NCBI GenBank assembly: GCA_024734495.1
Contig: JALMQS010000816.1
Span: 7,217,171 to 7,281,170 of the forward strand
Length of the DNA: 64,000 nt
Source of the DNA: Forficula auricularia
Taxonomy: Eukaryota > Arthropoda > Insecta > Dermaptera > Forficulidae
Direction of reading: 5' to 3'
Shown here: positions 11,967 through 22,510 of the stretch, piece after piece
How the letters are laid out: the number at the start of each line of letters is the position of its first letter
Numbering within the stretch: position 1 is the stretch's first letter
The notes under the pieces: model-generated
The model's input: only the letters and a program-made list of their open reading frames with translations
Databases searched by the model: none
Told to the model about the DNA's origin: nothing
Position numbers and translations under genes: made by a program

Positions 11967-11984
11967 CTAACAATGAATTCCAAA

Positions 11985-13528
11985 AATTTCGGAGTTTTTT
12001 CCCTAAAACGACTTATCAAATCAAAAATATATTTATGAGATAAATGAAAGCTCTTTAAATTACGAGTAAAATGAAAAAAAGGTCATCTATTTAGGTTCAC
12101 TAGAACCAGTACTAGCGCCTGTCAAAAAGCAACCCCCGGGATTTCTTTTGAATACGTACTTTTTTCGATTTTTCCACATTTTGACCATGAAGGATCACGT
12201 TTTGGACAAATACAACTCTATACATTTTTAAACTAGATTAAATTTCCTACAATTTAAATAAAGTTTCATTCTAATTGGATAGTGGTAACATGAGGATGAA
12301 GTTTTGAAAAAAAATCGCAGTTTTTCCCTCATAAAATGAAAACCACTCATTCTAGAAACTTGATTCCTATCTCATTCTCTAGTAAATTTTGTTGACTTAA
12401 ACGTTTACTTGGACCAGTTTTTTGATAAAACTCTTAGATTTATAGTTATTCTACATTTCAGGATATATGATCTGAATCCTCAAAAGCGTCATGGAAAATG
12501 CTGTATATCTATAAATCTAGGAATTTTATCAAAAAAGTGCTTCAAGTAAACGTTTAAGTCAAACGCCTGTCAAAAAGCAACCCCCTAAAACTCGTACTTT
12601 TTTCGATTTTTCCCCATTTTGACCATGAAGGAGGACGTTTTCGACATAGACTCTATACATTTTTAAACTAGATTAAATTTGCTACAATGTAAATAAAGTT
12701 TCATTCTAATTGGATAATGGTAACATAAAGTTTTGAAATAATGCAATTTTTGAAAAAATTGCAGTTTTCCTTCATAAAATGAAAACCACTCAACCTAGAA
12801 ACTTGATTCCATGGCGCTTTTGAGGATTCGGATCATATCCCGTCCGGAAAATGTAGAATATCTATAAATCTAAGAGTTTTATCAAAAAAGTGGTCCAAGT
12901 AAACGTTCAAGTAAATAAAATTTCCTAGACAATGAGATAGAAATCAAGTTTCCAGGATGAGTGGTTTTCATTTTATGAAGGAAAAACTGCGATTTTTTGC
13001 AAAAAATTGAATTTATCAAAACTTCTACCTCATGTTACATTATAACAATTAAGATGACATTTTATTTAAATTGTTAGAAAATTTAATCTAGTTTAAAAAT
13101 GTATAGAGTGGTCTTTGTCGAAAACGTGCTACTTCATGATCAAAATGGGGAAAAATCGAAAAAAGTGAGTTTATGGGATAGGTATTCAAAAGTGATCCCG
13201 GGGGCTGTTTTTAACAGACGCTAGTACCGGTTCTACTGAACCTAATTAGATGAAATTTTAATTTAAAGCGCTTTAATTTATATAATAAATATGCTTTTGA
13301 TTTGATAAGCCATTTTAGAGTTATTTAAAAAAAACTGAAAAAAGTCCGAAATTTTCTTATTTTGAAGCGTGTAGAAAAATTTCCACCACAGATTTGGGGT
13401 AAAACTAGTAGTAGTAGTAGGGCTAGTAATATTGGAGTATCAATAAAGGTATTCCAGTAATAAAATCTTTACCGGGAATTATTTCCTGTTTATGCCATTT
13501 TTCACATAATTTGCCTGGACTAAAAATA
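11985..13528. mobile_element. Large foldback DNA element, copy 1
   Basis: Left half (12000-12720) and right half (12820-13400) are inverted copies, with GGTTCACTAGAACC / GGTTCTACTGAACC and ACTAGATTAAAT segments mirrored. The right end TTTGCCTGGAC precedes TA. The left end is missing at the 11.6-kb insertion. Confidence 0.5.
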
Positions 13529-14026
13529 AAATACATAATTTAAAATAACCTATTTAAAATTCTCCCTTCTGGATTTTAAATTTGCAGAATCTTTAATCCC
13601 ATCCTTCATTAACATATTTTAGAAAAAAAAGCTAAAGAAAATACAGACAAAGAAGATTTTAACGGTCTAGTTGTGGACTCCCTCGCATTGAGGGGTCCAA
13701 CTCATTGTATTATAGTTTAGCCATTGATCATAAGCCTGAATCGAATTTCCAGAGAGATTAGATTATACTCCGAGAAATGATCGCAATTTGATTGTAAATT
13801 GAGGTCGAATAATTTGATTAGCCTCAGTGGATATTATTAACCTGATGTTTTTAAATTAATTTAATAATAATATAATTTTCGAATTATATCTATCGTGACT
13901 TGAATATTAATAATGAATTTTCGCATTGATCCAAATTGCTAATATTTGTTTTGTATAAATGAAATAAATTATTTATCACCTTGCCGTTTTTCATACTTAA
14001 TAGCTTAACACACAAACAAACATTTA

Positions 14027-15309
14027 GTCCAGGCAAATTACGATTATAACAGGAAATAATTCCCGGCAAAGATTTTATTGCTGGAATATATCTTTACTGT
14101 TACTCCAATATTAATTACTACCCTAAGTTTTCATCCAAATCTGTGTTGTGGAAATTTTTCAACGCTCCTCAAAATGAGAAAATTTCTGAGTTTTTTCAGT
14201 TTTTCTTGAATAACTCTAAAACGGCTTATCAAATCAAGAAGATATCCATTAGATAAATTAAAACTCTTTAAGTTCCGCGTAAAATAATAACAATTTCATC
14301 TAATTAGGTTCAGTAGAACCGGCACTAGCTCTTGTCAAAAAAAAACAGCCCCGCGTCACTTTTGAATATCCCCTAAAACTCGTACTTTTTTCGATTTTTT
14401 CCCATTTTGACCATGGAAGAGCACGTTTCCGACAAAGACCACTCTATACATTTTTAAACTAGATTAAATTTTCTACATTTTAAACAAAGTTTCATCTTAA
14501 TAGGATAATAGTAACCCGTGCCGCAATCAGGTTGAAAAATACAATTTTTACAAAAAATCTCAGGTTTTCCTTCATAAAATAGAACCCACTCATCGGGGAA
14601 ACCTGATTTCTATCTCATTCTCTAGAAAATTTTGTTGAATTTAACGTTTACTTGTATCACTTTTTTGATAAAACTCTTAGATTTATAGATATCCTACATT
14701 TTCCGGACAAGATATGACCCGAATCGTCAAAAGCGTCATGAAAAATGCTGGATATCTATAAATCTAAGAATTTTAACAAAAAAATGGTCCAAGTAAACGT
14801 TCAATTCAACAAAATTTCCTAGATACTGAGATAGGAATCAAGTTTCTAGGATGAGTGGTTTTCATTTTATCAAAAAAACTGCGATTTTTTGTAAAAAACT
14901 GCAAACTTCAACCTATTGCGGCACGGGTTCCATTATCCAATGAAGATGAAACTTAGTTTAAATTGTATCAAATTTAATCTAGTTTAAAAATATATAGAGT
15001 GGTCTTTGTCTAAAACGTGCTCCTTCATAATCAAAATGGGGAAACAAGTACGAGTTTTAGGGATATTCAAAAGTGATCCTGGGGCTGTTTTTGTCAACCG
15101 CTAGTAACGGTTCTACTTAATCTAAATAGATGAAATTATTATCATATTACGCATAATCTAAAGAGCTTTAATTTATATAATGAATATCTTTTTGATTTGA
15201 TAAGCCGTTTTAGAGTTATTCAAGAAAATCTGAAAAAACTCCAGCTATTCCACCAATAAAATCTTTACCGAGAATTATTTCCTGTTAAAATCGTAATTTG
15301 CCTGGATTA
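14027..15309. mobile_element. Large foldback DNA element, copy 2, complete
   Basis: Inverted ends GTCCAGGCAAATTACGATT at left and CGTAATTTGCCTGGAT at right, flanked by TA. Arms of about 500 bp are mirrored around about 14735, including AACAGGAAATAATTCCCGG and GTTCAGTAGAACCGG. No transposase. It lies in the intron between the two stalk exons. Confidence 0.6.
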
Positions 15310-15658
15310 CTTATATATTTTCAATTTTAATTTTCTTTTATTCGTAGAAAAATATCGAATGATTATTTTGGGAGGGACGAATTTTTGATGGAGTCAAAAA
15401 TAAAAATAAAAATAATGGGATGTAGATAGAATATCCCTGCAAATATCTATAAGTAGAATTAGCCTTAATTTTTAAAATTTATTTCGGTTTAAATTGGCCA
15501 TATGAGAGAGCACCAAAATGGTCATTATTAGGTTTAAAAATGGCTTTATGGTAATTAAATCACGAAAAAAACACAGAAATTTCATCATTCTCTCTTTAGC
15601 AACGACCAATAACAAATAATTAAATAAAAATAAATAGTAAATAAGTAAAAAATCTTAC

Positions 15659-15877
15659 CTTTGAAGATGTTTCTGAAGTATTATTTTGTTTTCGGATGGA
15701 GGTATCGGGTGGAAGAATCGTAGGCGATTTCACTACACGCGGGGGCTCGTCCCCTAACATAGGGGCTTCTGTCTCTACAATAGATACAGGAGGATTTTGT
15801 GTCTCACTTCCATCCAGAGATCGTGTCGCTGCTTCGAATATTGATGAAGTATACAAATTGAGACTCGGATTAACCGT
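15659..15877 (-). CDS. Upstream stalk exon of the membrane protein gene
   Basis: 73 codons, phase 0 at both ends; acceptor TTTTCACAG, donor AAGGTAAGA. It encodes TVNPSLNLYTSSIFEAATRS and then a Thr/Pro/Glu-rich run with PPVSIVETEAPMLGDEPPR and SPTILPPDTSIRKQNNTSE. It looks like further juxtamembrane linker; one N-glycosylation cluster (NNTS) is present. It joins in frame to the exon starting at 11410. No upstream exon that ends in phase 0 was found, so the ectodomain lies elsewhere: in exons I could not recognise or beyond the window. Confidence 0.68.
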
Positions 15878-15984
15878 CTGTGAAAATAAGATTAATTCAA
15901 AATAAAAGTTTTTAAAGGGTTATTAGTGATGTTTCACAAATAAAATCAAAATTAAAAAAATACTTTTAATTATATTTTTGGAGT

Positions 15985-16050
15985 TTTATTGAATACTCTA
16001 TATATATATATTTCGGGGTTTTAGCCCATCATCAGGTGTTGTATTTGAAA
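15985..16050 (-). ncRNA. Hammerhead-like motif, AT class
   Basis: Minus strand CTGATGA, T, GGG..CCC, GAA, then an AT palindrome. Flanked by ATTTTTGGAGTTTTATTGAA, also seen at about 25920 beside a decayed copy (25880-25915). Confidence 0.35.
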
Positions 16051-16221
16051 ATAAAATCATTTAAAAATATAATAGATAGAGGCGCTGGAATAATTAATTG
16101 TTTAATTAATGAATCAAGGCCTACGCTGCGAAAAATGAACGAGGAGAGGATTAAAAAAGAAATTCCTTAATTCATATAGACAAAAGGTATTAGTTTGGGT
16201 TCGGGGATCAGTAGCTTAGTG

Positions 16222-16330
16222 CAGGGGTCTCCAAACTACGGCCCGAGGCCCACATCCGGCCCGCGGACAGATTTTGTTCGGCCCGCGGAGAGCTAGCATA
16301 CTTGAAAACTCCTTTTAGAGAACATATTTT
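16222..16330 (+). mobile_element. hAT element left end, truncated
   Basis: CAGGGGTCTCCAAACTACGG followed by GGCCCGCGG and CGGCCCGCGGAGAGC, the common hAT end with GGCCCGCGG palindromes. No right end found. Confidence 0.5.
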
Positions 16331-16609
16331 TTATAGCAAATTAAATTTAGTTTACTGAAGTATTCTAATTTTATGTTGAATAATTATTAATATGACATCT
16401 ACATTGATATGGTCATGGGCTAACTACTCATAACATTTTACCATACACCTGGCCCCTCTCTCTCCTATTTTTGAAACCCTCCTCTTATGGGCCACTATCA
16501 ATTTCACATAATGAGACATTTTCATTAGCTCATTTAGGGTGCATTGGCGAAATTTCGTACAAATCGATCGGCAGGGTCTAGGACTTATATTGATAGTTCT
16601 ACATTCATT

Positions 16610-16968
16610 CACAAATATATTATAAAACAATCAATTAATAATATTTAGATTCAATTTTGAACGAAATCGGTTAAGTAGTTTTTGAGAAAATGGTTAAAAA
16701 CCCCGAAAACCGTCTATGAAAGGCCGTTTTTCGAAGCCTTTGAAAATACACCTCCATGTCACAAGTCAATGTTTCATTTCATATGCAACTTTTTTTCGAA
16801 GGCTATTTTTAAGGATCAAAAACATCAATTTATAGACTTTTTTCGAGGTTTTTGACCAAAACGACTTAGCCGATTTCGTTCAAAATTGAATCTGTAATAC
16901 CATGGCTTGTTCAAAAAATTGAATCTAATTATTAATAATTGATTGTTTTGTAATATTTATTAATTTAA
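16610..16968. repeat. Imperfect palindrome, 16.6-17.0 kb
   Basis: AACAATCAATTAATAATATT and TTCAATTTTGAACGAAATCGG at left are mirrored by CCGATTTCGTTCAAAATTGAA and AATTATTAATAATTGATTGTT at right. Confidence 0.5.
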
Positions 16969-17399
16969 AATTTTTAAAATTTATTTCAACGGAGTAATGA
17001 GCGTTTTTCAATGAGACTTCAAATAAACTACCCTTAAAATGAAAATGTCAAAAAAATAATTATTTGATATAAAAGATAAAAGAAAATATTCCATAGATAT
17101 GAAATTTAAATACATTTAAGTGCATATATAATGAGGCAAAAAATAAAACCTTTTGATGTTACTCAGCGAATCGCTCCCCGGGAGAAGAAAGCGAATCTTT
17201 TCTTAACATTTCATTTAAACTTGAAATTCTTTAATAAACAATACTTTTCTTATATTAGATAGGTACTGTAAATTTTCCAAATAGATGAAATCGATAAAAT
17301 AAGATTGTTTTCTCTTTCTTTTATAATTTATTGGTCTATTTTATCAAGAGCCTGCCGCAAGCCACCCGCCATGAAGCGAGCCATTTCCCCAGATAGCAC

Positions 17400-17680
17400 A
17401 CATTGGTACTATGTACGTCCATAGCTCGTCCACGAGCGGACGTATGTACGTCCTTTTTATGCCCATTTTTGTGCCGCTGTACGTATAATGGACGTACACA
17501 GGACATCCAGATTCCCCAAAACGTACGTCCCTCATATGTCCAGTTCGTCCATTTTACGTCCGCATTTGGCATCCTTTTTACGTCCGTTTGGTGCAGTTTT
17601 ACGTTCTATGTATGTACATAGTACATCCAATTTGCCATGCATGTACGTTTGGTGTACGTTCTGTTTGTCCATTGTACCCC
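17400..17680. repeat. Left subterminal GTACGTCC motif array
   Basis: At least a dozen variants of TACGTCC, GGACGTAC and TGTACGTT occur in 280 bases in both orientations, next to the left inverted end and followed by a C-rich run at about 17681. The chance frames read here on both strands are artefacts of this repetition. Confidence 0.6.
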
Positions 17681-17887
17681 CCCCCCCCACCCCCACCCCT
17701 ACAACAGCCTATAGGTGTACGGTTTCTTACCTAATAGGTGCTTTATTGCCCTTTTTCCATCAGCTACGATAATATTTTAATAATAAAATGGGTATAAAAA
17801 AATAAATTACTCGGGTTTTTCATTAAATTATATTTTTATTAATCATTGAAAATTTAGGTGTAGTACAACACATAATATTTATTATTA

Positions 17888-18021
17888 CTATTTTGATGAT
17901 AAATTAAATGTAAGTGATTTATTTAAAAATTTTTTTAACAAATCCCTTTCTTTAGCTCTGCGCAACCATTTCGCAATTGTTTCCTCTGCAGACTTTTTTG
18001 TTCCAAAACTTTCAGCAGCTT
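17888..18021 (-). CDS. DUF4806-like protein, exon 3 (C-terminus)
   Basis: Acceptor GCTTTACAG; the exon completes a split Glu codon and reads EAAESFGTKKSAEETIAKWL, RRAKERD, then a Lys/Leu-rich tail to a TAG at 17888. The pattern of an E-x(2)-I-x-K/R-W-L-R-x-A-K-E-R helix is the typical end of the DUF4806 domain as I know it from animal proteins of unknown function. All three exons lie inside the inverted-repeat element, so this is probably an element-encoded protein and not a host gene. Confidence 0.6.
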
Positions 18022-18125
18022 CTGTAAAGCAAATACACCAATGTTTTGTTAGTACAAGTGGGATATGACATTTCATTCTATTATTTACAATAAAAAAAAT
18101 TATAATATACAAAAATAACTTTTAC

Positions 18126-18282
18126 CTATTAATGCAGCAGTGATTCTGAGATCACAAAATCTTTTTTCTCTTCTACCTAACCAGCTGTATTCCGCTGCTA
18201 AACTGTCGTCTAAATAGCGAATCATAACTCGTTTGGTTAATTCGTACTGATTATTTCCTCCTATTTTTTTTATTTCATTAAC
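18126..18282 (-). CDS. DUF4806-like protein, exon 2 (domain core)
   Basis: Acceptor TATTGCAG, donor ATAGGTAAA (ends phase 1). It reads VNEIKKIGGNNQYELTKRVM, IRYLDDSLAAEYSWLGRREK and RFCDLRITAALI. The A-x-E/Q-Y-S-W-x-G core and the following K-F-x-D-L-x-I helix are the most recognisable DUF4806 signature. The frame is uninterrupted and both splice sites are consensus, so the gene looks recently active or under constraint. Confidence 0.65.
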
Positions 18283-18352
18283 CTGCAATAAATAAAGAAT
18301 AATAAAATTAAAGCTAAATATATAATCTAATTCAATATATTGTTAAATCTAC

Positions 18353-18588
18353 CGTAGCTTTAAATAATTTTTCTTCATTCAGTTTTTCTTCTGCTTCTAA
18401 AAGATCATTTTCTGTACTGATCGGAAATACAACTAAATCAAATATGGAGTGATCCTTTTCTTCTGTGCCAGAGATCACTAAGTTTTGGGTCGTGATTTTG
18501 TTTTCCAATCGAATCAATGTTTCCTGCATTTCATATACTACTGTTTTTATCAAAAATTGCTGATGAAGAATTTGCTTTATCGATTTTT
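18353..18588 (-). CDS. DUF4806-like protein, exon 1 of the recognised part
   Basis: Acceptor TTGTTACAG, donor ACGGTAGAT (phase 0). It carries a helical segment (SIKQILHQQFLIKTVVYEMQ, then ETLIRLENK) and enters the domain with DLVVFPISTENDLLEAEEKL and NEEKLFKAT, a familiar DUF4806 start (F-P-L/I-x-T-x-x-D-L-x-x-x-E-x-x-L). The helical part before it could be a coiled-coil. A further upstream exon ending SLNIK before a GTATGT donor at about 18765 is possible (it reads WSPTEVFKYISYLKIGSLN), but no good acceptor was found for it. The start codon is not located. Confidence 0.6.
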
Positions 18589-18899
18589 CTGTAACAAAAT
18601 AGAGTAATAATATATATTGAAAGGTTCTTCTTCAGTAGCAGAATTATTTTAAAATTAAAGAAGGCATTAAATGAATTAAATTTAAAATATAATAAAAAAA
18701 GTTTTTTTTTATAACCTATAAGAAGCAATTTTTATAAAAATATAATATATTTTAATTTACATACCTTTTATGTTGAGACTTCCAATTTTTAAATAAGAGA
18801 TATATTTAAACACTTCGGTGGGAGACCAAATGAATTAAATATTTAGTAAGCAATTAATATTTTATTATGATAATGATAATGATAATATCATTGCTTCCT

Positions 18900-19010
18900 C
18901 AATCAAAACGCAACTGAACTCTGCTCGCTTCACTCGAAGGAAACAGGCCACCCAGGGTCACGTGATCAAAACGAGCATTCTGATTGGTGAACGTCATGTG
19001 TTTTTTATGA
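18900..19010 (-). promoter_or_regulatory. Candidate promoter of the DUF4806 gene
   Basis: Upstream of the minus-strand exons, this is the only GC-richer patch inside the element apart from its ends. It holds an E-box (CACGTG at about 18960), a CCAAT-type ATTGG near 18983, and several CTCGCTTC-like motifs. No clear TATA box or start site is resolved. Confidence 0.25.
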
Positions 19011-19789
19011 CTGTATTTGCTTTTCTTGAAAATCTGGCTTTAAAGGCGACTAGAATTCGTCTATTTCTCTAAATAAATTCCTCTGGAACTACAAAGTAAT
19101 GAATAATAGCGAATATAATTGATTTTTCGTTTAAAAAGATATCGGTTTTGTTTTGAAATTCAATCTTTTTCTAGGATATTTTAAATAAGAATTTTAAAAT
19201 ATCCTTTACAAAAAAGGAATGAAATAAAATTTCTATAATATTTTTAATAAAGTGAAAACTTAAAACTAATGAATTAATCTTAATTAAAGTAATTAACATA
19301 AAAAAAGGCTGAAAACTCTCAAGTTTGAACAGGGCGCTGTTTAGCATTATTTCTTAAAAAGTCAAGTTAACATCTTTAAAATCTTAAATAAATTTTCTTT
19401 TTAATGAAAATAAACCGTTTTCACTAATAAATGATTGAAAAATTAAGAGTTAAATATAGTGTAACTTTTAGTCTATAAATTTGCCAAAAGTAATCAATTA
19501 AATAAATAATATTATTATTATTTTTTTTTAAGGACTATTTAATTAAGAATTAAATAAATAATATTATTATTTTTTTTTTTTTTTTAATATTAAATTAAAA
19601 ATCAAAATATTTTAAGAACAAATTAAATCAAGAAAAAAATGACCATGCGATGTATATAAAAAGGAATTTTTTACCAATATATTTATTATTTTGTTTAAAA
19701 AAAAATTTCTTTATTATGCGTCCAAACCATATTTGAAAATATAGAAAAAACTTTTATGCACTCTTTTTGGGCTGTAATACGTTAATACA

Positions 19790-19910
19790 TGGAACGTACT
19801 GCTCGTACGTAATGCGTACGAAGTGAAATGTACGTCCATGGGTTGTCCATTTTATGTCCATGGACGTAAGTACGTAAAATGGACCTAAACCGTACGTACT
19901 ATGTACATGG
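19790..19910. repeat. Right subterminal GTACGTCC motif array
   Basis: Mirror of the left array: GAACGTACTG, CTCGTACGTAATGCGTACG, TGTACGTCC, GGACGTAAGTACGT and CCGTACGTACTATGTACATG before the right inverted end. Confidence 0.6.
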
Positions 19911-19923
19911 TGTGCTATCTGGG

Positions 19924-21350
19924 TGCTTGCTTCTCTTTCAATGTGAGTTTTTTTTATTTCCTTTAACCCTTAAGAGCCTAGCGCACTCTGTCTTTTTATC
20001 AGTTCTTTCCTGTGCGAACTTGTTTAGCTGGACACTATAAGAATTACTTCGTCTTTTTGCGCTAACTAGTTCATACAATTAAGAGTGTGTGCTATGCCTT
20101 TTAGACATAATATTTCTAATTTTAACTTGATCCCATTAGTAAACGGACAATTTCTCTTGAAACGTCTGAATTTTTAATAAACTTTTCTAAATTGTTCCAT
20201 ATTAAAGATTTCTATTTATTAATAAAATTTACATTGGTAAATCAATCTATAGATATATGTTGATCTTTTTGAATTATTATTTTTTTAATCAGTTTACTTT
20301 TTTTTCATTTGATGGGTTTGATATTATTATATTCAATTTATTTAGTTTTATTCCTATACATTTTAAAGTTAGAAATCTATTTCTACTCGACCACCGAGGG
20401 ACATCGCAGTTTCCTCTTTTTGATAATCAAAACGGCTTAAAGAATATTTTCACTGTTTATAAATTAGGAATCAATAGAACAGAAAGGTGTGTGGTTGGTC
20501 TAACAATGTTTAGTAATGTATGTGTCCATGTGTACTAGAGAAAGTACCACTCTAAAACCTACTAGGGGAGGGATTTATTTCTATATTCCTTTCTTTTACT
20601 GCACTGTGCAGTGTGTCTATATGTTTTTATTTTCAGGTACAACAGACATATACATGAGCCGAGAATTGAATGAATTTCGGGCTTTCTAGCTCCAGATATT
20701 TCGGTTTAAAAAATGAAAAATTATTCAAAACATATTATTTTTTGTGATTTTGATCCCTTTCTTTATTAAAAAATAATAAACAATCTGACAGGTGTGTTTT
20801 CCATTATTCACCGAAACTGCAAGCTACTTATTCTTAAAAAAGTAATTTTTTCCTCTAATTAATAATTAGAATATCCTTCGGAATATTAATTATTCACTAT
20901 TTTTATAGGCCTTAAATTCGTGTTTTCACTTATATTTTTATATAAAATGTTTCCGCTTTTTTTTTGAGAAATTTTGCAAAACAAATAAACAAAAACACGA
21001 GTAATTTTCTGCACGATTAAAATACTTTCCCATGCGGGTAAAGAAAAAAACATATTTTTTTCCTATTATTTAAAAACAAAATCTATTCTATGTTACGGAA
21101 ATAGTTCAGAGTTTATTTTTATCTCATAATGAATGAAAAAATACATTTCAAAAAACCAAATTCATTAATCTTCAGCGTCGACAGTCGAAATTCTAATATC
21201 AATAGTGAAAGAGTTGAAAACTTTGAAATTCGCATATGCATGAATGGAATTGGTTGTATTTATTTATTTCTATTCTATATGTAATCAATTTCAATTAAGA
21301 AAAATCTCTCAGATGAAGGGCATTTTTTTCTTCTTTTTTTTCAAGATATG
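19924..21350. other. AT-rich spacer, nothing recognised
   Basis: No repeats with partners in the window and no convincing exon; frames at 20257 and 21244 are Phe/Leu/Ile-rich chance frames. Confidence 0.45.
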
Positions 21351-21357
21351 TAAAACA

Positions 21358-21363
21358 TTTATT
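21358..21363 (-). terminator. Candidate poly(A) signal AATAAA
   Basis: TTTATT on the plus strand reads AATAAA on the minus strand, about 40 bases past the TAA at 21401. This fits the end of a minus-strand transcript, but AATAAA is common by chance in DNA this AT-rich. Confidence 0.3.
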
Positions 21364-21400
21364 CAAATAATTATTTTCACACTAAATGCACTAATGAATA

Positions 21401-21683
21401 TTAATGTTTTTGTGCCGGAGACAGAGAAAATAACTGCCACTGTATAATATTAAATGTGAGGTGGGTAAATATAGGTGTTCCGAAGAGGTATTTCAAAGCT
21501 AGATGCTTCGCTTGGTGTCTATTTCGATCTTCGGCGACGTAGAAAAATTGACGCCTACGCCGGCATGGCCGCCCCTGCTGCTCCTGTTTGTCCCTCAGGA
21601 ACTTGGAATCAAATCTGCCGTGCCATTGGATAAAGTGGCTGGATAGAAGATCAAAGCGTTGGACTTCTCGCAGGACAGGTACC
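21401..21683 (-). CDS. Possible terminal exon of a second gene
   Basis: After an acceptor (tattttTCCAG) a frame runs from VPVLREVQRFDLLSSHF through an Arg/Gln-rich centre (RPCRRRRQFFYVAEDRNRHQ) to a TAA at 21401. An AATAAA poly(A) signal follows about 40 bases downstream (complement of 21358-21363). Its starting phase fits the exon ending at 26385, where AG joins the first G to give Arg. The region is clearly GC- and CpG-richer than its surroundings. Caution: a perfect donor GTAAGT lies at 21734-21733, so a 51-bp intron could precede this exon and put it in another frame that stops after about 30 codons. No family recognised. Confidence 0.38.
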
Positions 21684-22020
21684 CTGGAAAAATATTCTAG
21701 AGGGCTTAGTGCCCCCCAGAAGTCTTTCACTTACCATGTATTATAATAACGTAACACATTCAAATAAAATAATTGAAATATAATTCAATTAATACTAAAT
21801 TTATTTATTTACATATTAAAAATTGGAGAATTTTTTTTCAAGACTATTTTTTTCGAACTTTTGCAGAATTTTTCTATAGTACTCAGCTTGGGTTAGAATT
21901 AGTCAATAGTTATATTTAAATATAATAATTATTCAATCTATCTTGAGCACAAACTACATGAAGCTAAAATTCTTATTGTTGACAAAACTAAGTTGGATCA
22001 CATGTGCGTATTGTGATATG

Positions 22021-22510
22021 TATATACCTAATTCCCTATAACTGAGGATGGACCAATAAAATTTAGACCGGAACGTTTTATACTGGTAGTTTTATTGAAC
22101 ACGGTACATCCCACTTTGGCTGATATCTCCATCAACCCACTGAAATTTCATTACAGCCACGATTTCCAACAACAGAGTAAAATGTATACATTATCCCGAC
22201 TATGCACATTTACTGTAACATATATAATTTATTTTTTAGAGACTATAGTTTCTATAGTTTGACCTTCATCATCAGTCTTTTAATTATAAATATTTTATCT
22301 GTTATTTTTCATGGGTTCGATTACCCTTTTGGATATAGATAAATTCTTTTTGTTGTTATAGCAAGCTAGTCACATTACAAACGAATTTATCTATATCCAA
22401 TCGGAAAAAATTTAATCCATGATAAACACCATAAAATATTTCCAATCAAAAGACTGATGATGAAGATCAAACCTTGTAAACTATATATATCTTTAACAAA
22501 TAAATTATAA
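22021..22510. mobile_element. Decayed palindromic hammerhead element, 22.3 kb
   Basis: Three cores: CTGAGGATGG with a distant CCGGAACGT (about 22043-22083, plus), CTGATGATGAAGG on minus (22243-22285) and CTGATGATGAAGATC on plus (22453-22490). The last two mirror each other around AAATTCTTTTTG (about 22340). Stem II is imperfect in all three. Confidence 0.42.

Larger units (their letters stand above)
17388..19923. mobile_element. DNA transposon with DUF4806-like gene
   Basis: Bounded by inverted ends reading CCCAGATAGCACAC from each side. Just inside each end lie many GTACGTCC, GGACGTAC and GTACGT motifs in both orientations, a pattern typical of subterminal transposase-binding arrays. The interior carries a three-exon minus-strand gene (17888-18588). 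Outside the ends, GAAGCGAGC (17373) and GCTTGCTTC (19925) are inverted copies, so the true inverted repeat may be longer and include an indel. No unambiguous target duplication is seen. The superfamily is not assigned. Confidence 0.65.

Noticed and set aside
17336..17772. Several overlapping frames at the left end of the DUF4806 element
   Set aside because: They arise from the GTACGTCC motif array; low-complexity and present on both strands.
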